Source: Bacteroidota bacterium
Lineage (GTDB): Bacteria > Bacteroidota > Bacteroidia > JABEUT01
Assembly (NCBI GenBank): GCA_013288345.1
Contig: JABDCA010000003.1
Location: forward strand, 62,001 to 126,000
Length of the DNA: 64,000 nt
Direction: 5' to 3'
Of this stretch, positions 9,473-18,716 are shown one piece after another; position 1 is the stretch's first letter, and each line of letters opens with the position of its first letter. Position numbers and translations under genes: made by a program. A model generated the notes under the pieces. The model was not told the DNA's origin and searched no databases. It saw only the letters and a program-made list of their open reading frames with translations.

Positions 9473-11521
9473 ATGAAAAGAGTACTTCTGTATTTTTTAC
9501 TTTTCACTTTTACCTTTTCGCTTTTCACTGCCACTGCGCAGCAAAAAGTTGCTGATTCATTAAAAGCCCGCCTTGCAACCGATAAGCTCGATACCAACCG
9601 TGTAAACGATTGGGTTGAGTTGGCAGTTTGTTATGCCGATGCCAACAGGCCCGATACGGTTATGAAACTTGCTATGCAGGCGCAGGTACTTGCACAGCAG
9701 ATAGATTATACCAAAGGCCAGATGAAAGCCTATAGCATGATGGGATATATGTACCAGGTGCAGAGCAATTTCGATAAGGCTATTGAGAATTTCGCCAATG
9801 GTTTAAAAGTGGCAGAGCGTGTTAACGACAAAGCATACATAGCCAAGTTCAATGGCAAAATAGGTACTGTTTATTCCGATAAAGGCGATTTTGCCAAAGC
9901 GCTTGAGTATTATTTAGTTGACTTGAAGGCAGTGCAGGATATGGGCAACAAAAAAGCCATTGCCCTTGTTACCGGCGATATTGGCAATGCTTACGAGTTA
10001 CAGGGTGATTATGTAAAAGCGCTCGAATATAATTTTAAGGCCCTGCAAATGGATATTGATAACGGTGACAAGAGCAGCGTATCGGTTGTTAATGGCAATA
10101 TTGGTAATATTTATGTAGATGAGAAGAACTACAAATCGGCGTTGGAGTATTACTTCAAAGCGCTGAAGGTAGATTCGGAGATGAATAACAAAAACAGCAT
10201 TGCAGTAAATATTGGCAACATTGGTAACATATATGGCATATTGGGCGATAATGATAAGTCGCTTGCTTATGCACTTAAGGCCCTTAGTATCGACGAAGAA
10301 ATAAACAACAAAGAGGGTGTTGCTATAAATACAGGCAATATTGGTAATATGTATTCTGCCCGCAAGGAATACGATAAGGCAAAGCCCTATTTATTTAAAG
10401 CATTGGCTGCATATTCCGAACTGGGCAGCAAGCAGGGCATTGCAGCCACAAAGGATAATATAGGTGGTTTGTATTTAGACCAAAAGAACTATGCCGATGC
10501 TGAAAAATACTTTTTACAATCGGTTGCATTGGCCGATAGCCTGAACTACTTACCATGCTCCGAAGAAGATTACCAGGATTTGAGCAAGCTGTATTCGGCC
10601 ACAGGTAAATGGCAACAGGCATACGAGGCATCGGCAAAATACAATGCTATAAAAGATAGTATGTTCAGCCAGGATAAAAGCCAGGAGATAGGCCACCTGG
10701 AAGCCAAGGCAGAGTATGAACAAAAGCTTGCTGTGCAAAAAGCCAACGAGGTAAATGATGCCACAATTGCTGAAGAGCACAGCAAAAAGCAACAGGTAAT
10801 GATGTTGCTTATATCGGCAGTGGCGCTTATTGTGTCGCTCATTGCTATATTGATATTCCGCTCGCTAAAAAATGTGCAGAAAGAAAAACAACTGGCCGAG
10901 CAGCAAAAATCGCTGATGGAGTTAAGGGCATTACGGGCGCAGATGAATCCTCACTTTATTTTTAATGCCATCAGCTCTATTCAGCATTTTACCTTGCAGA
11001 ACAATAGTGAGGATGCACAGAAGTACCTCTCGAAGTTTTCGAAGCTTATACGCGGTGTGTTAGAAAACTCTAAATACGAAAGTATAAAGCTATCGGAGGA
11101 ATTGCAGATGCTGGAGCTATATATAGAATTGGAACAGCTCAGGTTTTCATCGAAATTCAGCTACGAACTGGTGATTGATAAAAATGTAGATGTAAATGGT
11201 GTATCTATTGCTCCCCTTATTATACAACCTTTTGTTGAGAACGCTATATGGCACGGACTAATGCACCTTGAAAATAAAATTGGCAAGCTTACCATTACCA
11301 TTCAAAAGCAAGGTGATAAGTTAAAGTGCATCATCGACGATAACGGCATAGGCCGCAAACGTGCTATGGAAATACGCAATGCCAAAATGCACCGCTCTAT
11401 GGGTTTATCTATTACACAAGAACGTATGCATGCCGGAGATATGACAGTCAATTTTATTGATAAGGAAAATGCAGATGGAACGGCTGCGGGAACGACTGTA
11501 GAAATAACATTAACCAATTGA
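9473..11521 (+). CDS. TPR-containing sensor histidine kinase (LytS/HisKA_7-type)
   Basis: ORF track starts at 9440; MKRVLLYF (9473) starts the signal peptide. TPR array, TM, then 'LRALRAQMNPHFIFNAISSIQHF' and 'IIQPFVENAIWHGL' motifs. Confidence 0.9.
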   Translation: MKRVLLYFLLFTFTFSLFTATAQQKVADSLKARLATDKLDTNRVNDWVELAVCYADANRPDTVMKLAMQAQVLAQQIDYTKGQMKAYSMMGYMYQVQSNFDKAIENFANGLKVAERVNDKAYIAKFNGKIGTVYSDKGDFAKALEYYLVDLKAVQDMGNKKAIALVTGDIGNAYELQGDYVKALEYNFKALQMDIDNGDKSSVSVVNGNIGNIYVDEKNYKSALEYYFKALKVDSEMNNKNSIAVNIGNIGNIYGILGDNDKSLAYALKALSIDEEINNKEGVAINTGNIGNMYSARKEYDKAKPYLFKALAAYSELGSKQGIAATKDNIGGLYLDQKNYADAEKYFLQSVALADSLNYLPCSEEDYQDLSKLYSATGKWQQAYEASAKYNAIKDSMFSQDKSQEIGHLEAKAEYEQKLAVQKANEVNDATIAEEHSKKQQVMMLLISAVALIVSLIAILIFRSLKNVQKEKQLAEQQKSLMELRALRAQMNPHFIFNAISSIQHFTLQNNSEDAQKYLSKFSKLIRGVLENSKYESIKLSEELQMLELYIELEQLRFSSKFSYELVIDKNVDVNGVSIAPLIIQPFVENAIWHGLMHLENKIGKLTITIQKQGDKLKCIIDDNGIGRKRAMEIRNAKMHRSMGLSITQERMHAGDMTVNFIDKENADGTAAGTTVEITLTN

Positions 11522-11577
11522 CAATTAAAAATGGACAGTGGACAATGAAAGCTAACTACAAAAAATGCTTATATGTT

Positions 11578-11655
11578 CGTCATTGCGAGGAACGAAGCAA
11601 TCTCAGTATTTGCTTTGAGACTGCCACGCCCGCAAAGCCGGAGCTCGCAGTGACG
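11578..11655. repeat. Foldback intergenic repeat CGTCATTGCGAGGAACGAAGCAATCT ... CTCGCAGTGACG
   Basis: Terminal arms CGTCATTGCGAG / CTCGCAGTGACG complementary except one G.T; first arm shared with 2587-2612. Confidence 0.8.
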
Positions 11656-11687
11656 TATGTGTCTTTGTAAGAGGTAGAGTGGCGGCA

Positions 11688-11796
11688 CGTGAGGTGAAGA
11701 GAAACAATGATAGAAAATTGACACATAGATGCAAAGAATTATTCGTGACGTACTCATTTATTATGGAACTCATGAGGGCTTCGCCGTTGTGCCAAA
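11688..11796. repeat. ~110-bp dispersed repeat, copy 1
   Basis: CGTGAGGTG...ACACATAGATGCA..GATTATTC-like...GAACTCATG..GGCTTCGCCG.TGTGCCAAA, clearly similar to 34459-34565. Confidence 0.75.
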
Positions 11797-11883
11797 GCCA
11801 GGTGAAATGGAATATGTTTCGACAAGCGCAACACGACTGTTAATTGAAAAGCGAAATAAACATCAAATAAAACCAACCACAAA

Positions 11884-12627
11884 ATGAAAGCCATAATAAT
11901 AGACGACGAAGCATCAGGGGCGGGCTCGCTGAACATATTACTCAACAAATATTGTCCGACAGTAAACGTGGTGGGTGTCGCCAACTCTGCCGACCAGGCC
12001 GAGAAGATGATAAACACATTATCGCCGGATGTGATTTTTCTAGATGTGGAGATGCCCCATGCCGATGGGTTCCAATTGTTGAGCCGATTTAAAAAGATAA
12101 GCTTTGATGTGATGTTTACCACTGCCTACAACGAATACGCCCTTAGGGCCATTAAACACAATGCCCTCGATTACCTGCTGAAACCGATTGATAAAGATGA
12201 ACTTATTGCAGCGGTAAAAAAGTGTGAGGCCAAAAAAGCAAGCGGCCAGGTCGATTACATAAAGGTTGAGAATTTAATATCGTCGTTGGCACAGGCGCAA
12301 AAACTGCAAAAGCTACCCGTACCTACACTGGAAGAGATACTTTATATAGATATCGATAACATCATTCGCTTCGAGGCCGATTCGAACTATACGATGATAT
12401 ACCTGAAAGTTGGCAAAAGAATTACCTCATCAAAGACCCTGAAAGAATATGAACTGATGCTGATGGGGCAACCCTTCTTCAGGGTGCATAAAACCCATTG
12501 CATAAACCTAACCGAAATAACCAAATACATTAAAGGCGATGGTGGCTTTGTGGTTATGACCGATGGCGCAACCATAGAGGTATCGAGGCAGAAGAAAGCG
12601 GAGTTGCTGGCGTTAATGGCATTGTAA
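11884..12627 (+). CDS. LytTR-family two-component response regulator
   Basis: Receiver domain ('VIFLDVEMPHADGFQLL','FTTAYNEYALRAI') and C-term LytTR ('RVHKTHCINLTEITKYIKGDGGFVVMTDG'); follows the histidine kinase. Confidence 0.93.
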   Translation: MKAIIIDDEASGAGSLNILLNKYCPTVNVVGVANSADQAEKMINTLSPDVIFLDVEMPHADGFQLLSRFKKISFDVMFTTAYNEYALRAIKHNALDYLLKPIDKDELIAAVKKCEAKKASGQVDYIKVENLISSLAQAQKLQKLPVPTLEEILYIDIDNIIRFEADSNYTMIYLKVGKRITSSKTLKEYELMLMGQPFFRVHKTHCINLTEITKYIKGDGGFVVMTDGATIEVSRQKKAELLALMAL

Positions 12628-12844
12628 CTAATTTGATAATTTGGTGATTTGAAAATTTGATGATTGAAAACAGGGTGACTCCGTCATTGCGACCGCGTGC
12701 CGCCTTAGCTTTAGAGGTGGAGCAGGAACGAAACAATGAAAAATAAAAGGGTGCATGTAAGTCGTTAGCCTTCAGCTACAAAGGCTAAGCGCTTGCAATT
12801 TTATGTTTTGTGTTGTATATTTGATCTTATAAAATCCACATTGA

Positions 12845-14301
12845 ATGAAAAAAAGATTACTTCTACTTATTACAACAATCTTACTTGGTGCTGAAAGCAA
12901 TGCACAATTAACTGACATTTGGGATAGTGTTGGCAAGGGAGTTAACGGGAATGGTTATTGTGTAAAAGCATTGGCTCTAAATGATACGAATGGAAGTATA
13001 ATTTATGCTGGTGGTTCGTTTTTTACTGCCGGGGGCAAGGTTTCAAATAATATTGCAAAATGGACAGGTAGTGGATGTCAAACCTGTGGTAATAATAACG
13101 GAATATGGTCGCCTATTGCAAAGGGTGTAAATAAAGAAGTTACAGCTTTAACGATGTATAAGCATAAATTGGTTGCCGGAGGAGCATTTGATTCCGCGGG
13201 AGGAATTGGAGCCAATTATATTGCCAGTTATGATACTGTCCATTCATGGGATTCGTTAAGTAGTGGATTAAACGGGCAAGTATATGCGCTTGCTGCATAC
13301 GATAGTGTTTTGTATGTGGGAGGAAGCTTTACTAACGCTGGCGGTAAAACAGTAAATAAAATTGCTGAATGGATTATAAATGGATGGCAGCCTATTGCAG
13401 GGTTCGATAGTGGTACTGTCTATTGCCTTGCTATGTATAAGGATACACTTTATGCCGGTGGTTCCTTTACTTCTTCAGGCGGCAACCCTGTTAATTATAT
13501 TGCCAAGTGGAATGGAGTGGTATGGTTGCCGGTTGGTGGTGGAATGAATAATACAGTTTATACTCTTACTGTTTTTCAAAATTCATTGTATGCAGGCGGG
13601 GCTTTTACAAATGCCGGAGGTGTAAGTGCAAATTATGTGGCACAGTGGGGAGGTAGTAGTTGGTTTTCTTTAGGCTCAGGTACTAATGATACAGTAAGAA
13701 CAATGGTGAATTCGGGATTTACTTATGGAGTTATAGAAAAACAAAATGCCGGAAATTTTGCCCAGACAGCATTAGTAGTTGGAGGCAGTTTTACAATGGC
13801 AGGGATTAAGTCAGCACCATATATTGCACTCTATTTTCCTAATGGCGCTGGCGGTCAGTATAACCCCGGATGGAATACTATTGCAGGGCTTACAAAGCCT
13901 GTATATGCTATAACAAGTAATCAGGCAAATAATTATGTTGGTGGCTTGTTTGATTCTATAACATCAGGTTATTGGACTAATGCAGGGCAGGTAAATTACA
14001 TTGCACAGTTTACATTTATGGTGGGTGGTAGTATTAATGAATTATATAATAATAGCAATGTCAGTGTTTTCCTAATCCTTCGAATGGTTTAATAACCTTT
14101 CAATTGAAAGGTGAACAACTGAAAGCAAATAATGTAGAAGTATATAACATGTTAGGCGAAAAAGTGTATTCTCAATTAGCAATAGATAGTGGGCAATGGA
14201 CAATTGATTTGGGTAACCAACCTGCCGGTATATATCTTTATCGAATTATTGATAGTAAAGGTGCAGCCATTGCAACCGGTAAGCTGACGGTTGAAAAATA
14301 A
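12845..14301 (+). pseudogene. Frameshifted T9SS type A sorting-domain protein with 'YAGGSFTNAGG' repeats (ORFs 12845-14092 + 14104-14301)
   Basis: Frame +1 after the TTTT run at 14067-14070 reads ..VFPNPSNGLITFQLKGEQLKANNVEVYNMLGEKV..., restoring the missing T9SS domain. Confidence 0.85.
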
Positions 14302-14415
14302 TTAACAATTAGGAATCAACCGGACCTTTTAACGGTTGATAATCAGTTAATGAATAATTCCTAATTCCTAATTCTCCGATTCCTAATTGAGTAATTTTGT
14401 ATTCAAAATTACTCT

Positions 14416-15654
14416 GTGCCAAGAGACCCAATAGCTTCACTGCGTTTACCCGATTTCAGGCTTTTTATAACCGGGCGCTTGTTTATGACCCTTGCCCTGC
14501 AAATGCAAAGCGTTATAGTGGGCTGGCAGATATACCAGTTTACCAAAAACCCTTTTTGGCTGGGTATGATAGGCTTGACAGAAGCCATACCCGCAATAGG
14601 CATTGCGCTTATTGGAGGCCATGTTGCCGATATAATTCCCCGTAAAAAAATAATAATGATAACCGGCACACTGCTTGCTATGTGTGCTGCCATATTGTGC
14701 GCGTTTACCTTGCGCGATAGTTATGTGTTACGTACGATAGGTATTTGGCCGGTTTATGTTGTTGTGTTTATTGGCGGAGTATTACGAGCTTTTATTGGCC
14801 CGGCTAACTTCGCTTTTGTTTCGCAAATAGTACCCAGGGATATTTATCCAAATGCCTCTACATGGAACAGTTCGGCATGGCAGGCAGGCGCCATTGGCGG
14901 CCCGCTGCTAATTGCATTTATTTATAAGCCATTGGGTATTACCATGACCTACGCTATAGATGCAGCCTTGCTCATAATTGCGCTTATAACTATATTTTTA
15001 ATACCGGGCAGGCCCTTACCACCCAAGGTAGAGAAGGAGTCTTTGTTCGAGAGTCTGTCGAAGGGAGTATATTTTGTTTTCCGCAATGAAATTATTTTGG
15101 GCGCACTTTCACTCGACCTGTTTGCAGTGTTCTTTGGCGGAGCTGTATCAGTGTTACCCATGTTCGCTGATATTATGAATGTGGGAGTAGAAGGATTAAG
15201 CATATTGCGTGCTGCGCCATCGGTAGGGGCTGTGCTTATGCTGGGTATAATGATATGGCGCCCTTTGCTGAACAAAGCAGGGCGTAACCTGCTTATTGCG
15301 GTAGGTGGGTTTGGCCTGTGCATGATTTTGTTCCCGCTGGCTTGCTATGTAAACTTCTGGCTTGCATTTGTATTGCTGCTGCTTAGTGGTGGTTTCGATA
15401 GTGTAAGTGTAGTGGTGCGTGGTACCATACTTCAGCTTATGACTCCCGATGAAATGCGTGGGCGTGTATCGGCGGTCAATAATATATTCATAGGCTCATC
15501 CAACGAAATAGGGGAGTTTGAATCGGGCCTTGCAGCCAGGTTTATGCGCCTGGTGCCTTCGGTGATATTTGGCGGTAGCATGACCCTTATAGTAGTTGCA
15601 ATTACAGCAATAAAAGCTAAAAAATTAAGAAGGCTAGAACTTGATAACAAGTAA
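14416..15654 (+). CDS. MFS transporter
   Basis: 412 aa, about 12 TM; 'PRKKIIMITGTLLAMCAAILCA', 'SVVVRGTILQLMTPDEMRGRVSAVNNIFIGSSNEIGEFESGLAARF'. Confidence 0.9.
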   Translation: MPRDPIASLRLPDFRLFITGRLFMTLALQMQSVIVGWQIYQFTKNPFWLGMIGLTEAIPAIGIALIGGHVADIIPRKKIIMITGTLLAMCAAILCAFTLRDSYVLRTIGIWPVYVVVFIGGVLRAFIGPANFAFVSQIVPRDIYPNASTWNSSAWQAGAIGGPLLIAFIYKPLGITMTYAIDAALLIIALITIFLIPGRPLPPKVEKESLFESLSKGVYFVFRNEIILGALSLDLFAVFFGGAVSVLPMFADIMNVGVEGLSILRAAPSVGAVLMLGIMIWRPLLNKAGRNLLIAVGGFGLCMILFPLACYVNFWLAFVLLLLSGGFDSVSVVVRGTILQLMTPDEMRGRVSAVNNIFIGSSNEIGEFESGLAARFMRLVPSVIFGGSMTLIVVAITAIKAKKLRRLELDNK

Positions 15655-15714
15655 TTAATTTGAAGATTTGATAATTTAGTGATTTGATAATGGCGAACAA
15701 TAAATTTACCACCA

Positions 15715-16650
15715 ATGAATAAACTTAAAATACCAAAGCTATACCAGGGAGTAATAGTTTCCAACTTATTTGCGATGCTAGTAATAGGCATAAATAAGTA
15801 CATAGATGTAAATTATATTTTCTACAAAAGCCCTGGAGCAGATGAGTTTTTGATCCTATCCAATTTTATTTTAATACCTATAGTTATGGGTATTATATGT
15901 TCACGGTTTTGGCGCGACCTGGAAATGAAAAATGCTATTTATATAGGCAATTCTGTTTTAACAGGCTTTATAGCGATCATATTCAGCTATATATTTTTAA
16001 ATGAAGGAAGTATATGCCTCATCATTGTTTCTCCATTGGTGTTTGGTTTTATAGTAACCGGCGTATTTATTGGCAAGGCCATGTTCCGGAAAAAGAATAA
16101 CACCCTTAACGTGAGCGTAATATTGCTTATTGCGATTTTGTATACAGTAGATACACTCACTGGCCGGCCGTATGATGAACAGGTAACCGATACAATGCTT
16201 ATACATGCCAGCCCTGCCGAGGTATGGAAGCATGTTGCCGCATTCGACCCGATTACCGAACCGAACCATTACTTTTTGTTTAAACTGGGTATGCCCAGCC
16301 CCATGCAAAGCACAGTAGATGGCTATTACGAAGGTGCACACCGTAAATGTATTTTTAGTAATGGTTATGTTTTTGATGAAACTATGACCACCTTTAAGCC
16401 CGGTGAAAACCTGACCTTCGATATTACCAACCAACCCCGCGACCCGGAGATAATGGGGCACATAGATATTTTGCGTGGCCAGTTTCTGCTGCACGATAAT
16501 GGTGACGGCACCACCACGCTTACCGGTAATAGCTGGTACAGGTTGTATGTGGCCCCTGCATGGTATTATAATTTGTGGGCGCAGAGCATTACCAGCAATG
16601 TGCACATCAGGGCCATGCAACACATTAAGCAATTGAGCGAAGCCAAATAA
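15715..16650 (+). CDS. Membrane protein with C-terminal SRPBCC/polyketide-cyclase-like domain
   Basis: N-term TM segments; 'HASPAEVWKHVAAFDPI...YYEGAHRKCIFSNGYVFDETMTTFKPGENLTFDI...GTTTLTGNSWYRLYVAPAWYYNLW'. Confidence 0.65.
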   Translation: MNKLKIPKLYQGVIVSNLFAMLVIGINKYIDVNYIFYKSPGADEFLILSNFILIPIVMGIICSRFWRDLEMKNAIYIGNSVLTGFIAIIFSYIFLNEGSICLIIVSPLVFGFIVTGVFIGKAMFRKKNNTLNVSVILLIAILYTVDTLTGRPYDEQVTDTMLIHASPAEVWKHVAAFDPITEPNHYFLFKLGMPSPMQSTVDGYYEGAHRKCIFSNGYVFDETMTTFKPGENLTFDITNQPRDPEIMGHIDILRGQFLLHDNGDGTTTLTGNSWYRLYVAPAWYYNLWAQSITSNVHIRAMQHIKQLSEAK

Positions 16651-16651
16651 C

Positions 16652-17065
16652 ATGTTTCGCTTTGCGGTAAAATATTTAAGCTTTTTAAAACATGTTCCGC
16701 TGCTGCCACAGGTATTTGAAAGCTGGCTGAAGATGGGCACAATGGTTGTGGCTCCGCAAGTGCTTACCGTAATGGATGATATTGAAAACGAAGTATGCCA
16801 ATGGGAAGGCATAACAGTTACCAATCATAAATATGGTGGAATACAGTTCAACAAGCATGGCCATGAAATTGGCCACATACATGGCAACGGTATGATGGAC
16901 ATACCTTTCAATAGAAAACTAAAACTTCAGCTAATAGAACAAGGCAGGGTAGAAGACCACCACACCCTTAAAGATACAGGCTGGAGCAGCTTTGAAATAA
17001 ATACGCTGGCAGACAAGGACAGGGCTATAGGGTTGCTGAGGGAGGCGTATGAGTTGCGTGGTTAA
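16652..17065 (+). CDS. Luciferase-family (DUF5519-like) protein
   Basis: 'GGIQFNKHGHEIGHIHGNGMMDIPFNRKLKLQLIEQGRVEDHHTLKDTGWSSFEI'; start 1 nt after the preceding stop. Confidence 0.7.
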   Translation: MFRFAVKYLSFLKHVPLLPQVFESWLKMGTMVVAPQVLTVMDDIENEVCQWEGITVTNHKYGGIQFNKHGHEIGHIHGNGMMDIPFNRKLKLQLIEQGRVEDHHTLKDTGWSSFEINTLADKDRAIGLLREAYELRG

Positions 17066-17085
17066 TTATTTTGTAAATTTGATAA

Positions 17086-17937
17086 ATGCTGAAACCACTT
17101 CTTATAGTTCTCTGCTTTGTATGCTATAGCGTAGGACAGGCGCAAATAAGCTTGGCGCAAACTTACTGGCATGAGTCGAAAAAACAGGATCATTCCATTC
17201 AGCTGGACATGAAGGCAGATTCAACGTTTGAGCAGGATGATAGGTCGAACGATTTAGGGAGAAAACATTTTTATGGTTATTGGAGGGTAAGGAAAAATGA
17301 GATTGTACTTACTTACTATAATAAGATAGGCCCCTTTGCAGATTCAGTTAATAAACGGATTCTTTTATATAAAAAGGATGATTCCTCCGATTATTATAAA
17401 TTATATGAGAAGCAGTCATTGTTGCAAAGTGTTAATTATTCTTTAAATCATAAGGCAAAGCAAAAGCGATACTATAAGAGAATTCAATTAGATATGGCTA
17501 ATGCTAATGTTGGATTTAGTGATGGTGGTATTTATTATGTTAAAGATTCATCTCCACCTTGGCAAGCAAAAGTAATTGTAGATGGGTATTTAAGAATAAT
17601 GGCAAAGATTTATGGCACTGATACTGTACATGTTTGGGCTGTGGATACAATTACTGATACTCAAGCGTCTTTGAGAAAGTATATAGAGGAACACATTAAT
17701 TACCCTGAGGTAGAGAAAGAGGCTCAAATTACAGGTCATGTCTATGCTTCTTTTATAGTTGAGAAAGATGGTTCAGTAACAAACGTTAAGATTCTTCATG
17801 CTGTTGCAGGTGGGCTTGGCTTAGGTAAAGAAGTGTTACGAGTATTGTCTGTAATCCCGAAAGTGCCGCCGCACATGCATAAAGGAAAACCGGTGAAGGT
17901 AATGTACTGCGTTGTTATGCGCTTTATGCTGACTTAG
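17086..17937 (+). CDS. Secreted protein with C-terminal TonB domain
   Basis: 'YIEEHINYPEVEKEAQITGHVYASFIVEKDGSVTNVKILHAVAGGLG'; cleavable-looking signal peptide. Confidence 0.8.
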   Translation: MLKPLLIVLCFVCYSVGQAQISLAQTYWHESKKQDHSIQLDMKADSTFEQDDRSNDLGRKHFYGYWRVRKNEIVLTYYNKIGPFADSVNKRILLYKKDDSSDYYKLYEKQSLLQSVNYSLNHKAKQKRYYKRIQLDMANANVGFSDGGIYYVKDSSPPWQAKVIVDGYLRIMAKIYGTDTVHVWAVDTITDTQASLRKYIEEHINYPEVEKEAQITGHVYASFIVEKDGSVTNVKILHAVAGGLGLGKEVLRVLSVIPKVPPHMHKGKPVKVMYCVVMRFMLT

Positions 17938-18611
17938 CTAATTATCTTCTTCCCTGCCACAAAGTCTTTCAGGTAGAAAGGCTCGTAATAGGCAACATCG
18001 CTAAAAGTTTTAGTTGCAAACATTTCTTCAGCCATTTTGCACATATTGAGTGACGAAGCATAAATATCGTCGAGCCAGATCTTGGTGGTATCGCCGGCAA
18101 ATAATTCTTTCATCTTCGGCATGCCATCTCCAAAAAAAGCTATGCTTTTGTATTCTGAAAAAGAAGTTGCATCTAATATCTCAGCATGCACTGGTATAAT
18201 TTCTTTACCTGTATTATCAAATAAGGCAGTGTAGACTTCCAACCTCCGGGCATCAATCATTGGGCAATAGAGTACATCCTCGCGTTTTAGCTTTTGTGCT
18301 GCTCCGTATGCCATGGCTTTTAAAGTGGGTACTGCAATAAGTGGCTTGTTTAATGCGTAGCATAATCCTTTTGCTGTGGCTGTTCCAATGCGCAAGCCTG
18401 TATAAGAACCGGGCCCTGTACCCACAGCAATAGCATCTAATGTTGATAAGGAGACGGAAGCTTTCTCCATTAACTCCTTTATGAAAACAGTAATTTTTTC
18501 GGCGTGTACTTGTCCGTCGTTAGCTTCTTTTGATGCAATAATCACACCATCTTTTGCAAGTGCTACAGAGCAAGCAGAAGTTGCAGTTTCTATATTTAAT
18601 ATTAAGTTCAT
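17934..18611 (-). CDS. tsaB: tRNA threonylcarbamoyladenosine biosynthesis protein TsaB
   Basis: 'LILNIETATSACSVALAKDGVII...AIAVGTGPGSYTGLRIGTATAKGLCYAL'; start moved from 18641 to MNLILNIE because the extra N-term is 9-nt repeat DNA. Confidence 0.9.
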   Translation of the reverse strand: MNLILNIETATSACSVALAKDGVIIASKEANDGQVHAEKITVFIKELMEKASVSLSTLDAIAVGTGPGSYTGLRIGTATAKGLCYALNKPLIAVPTLKAMAYGAAQKLKREDVLYCPMIDARRLEVYTALFDNTGKEIIPVHAEILDATSFSEYKSIAFFGDGMPKMKELFAGDTTKIWLDDIYASSLNMCKMAEEMFATKTFSDVAYYEPFYLKDFVAGKKIIS

Positions 18612-18681
18612 AAAGTTCATCAAGTTTTTAAAGTTCTTCAAGTAAAAAGTCTGTAAAGTTCATAAAGCTATTTGCCTTTAT

Positions 18682-18716
18682 AACTTTTAACTTTTCGCTT
18701 TTAACTTTTCACTTAT
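18682..18716. repeat. 7-nt periodic repeat (AACTTTT AACTTTT CGCTTTT AACTTTT CACTTAT)
   Basis: Five exact 7-nt steps; overlaps the stop codon of the 18713-20080 CDS. Confidence 0.85.
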
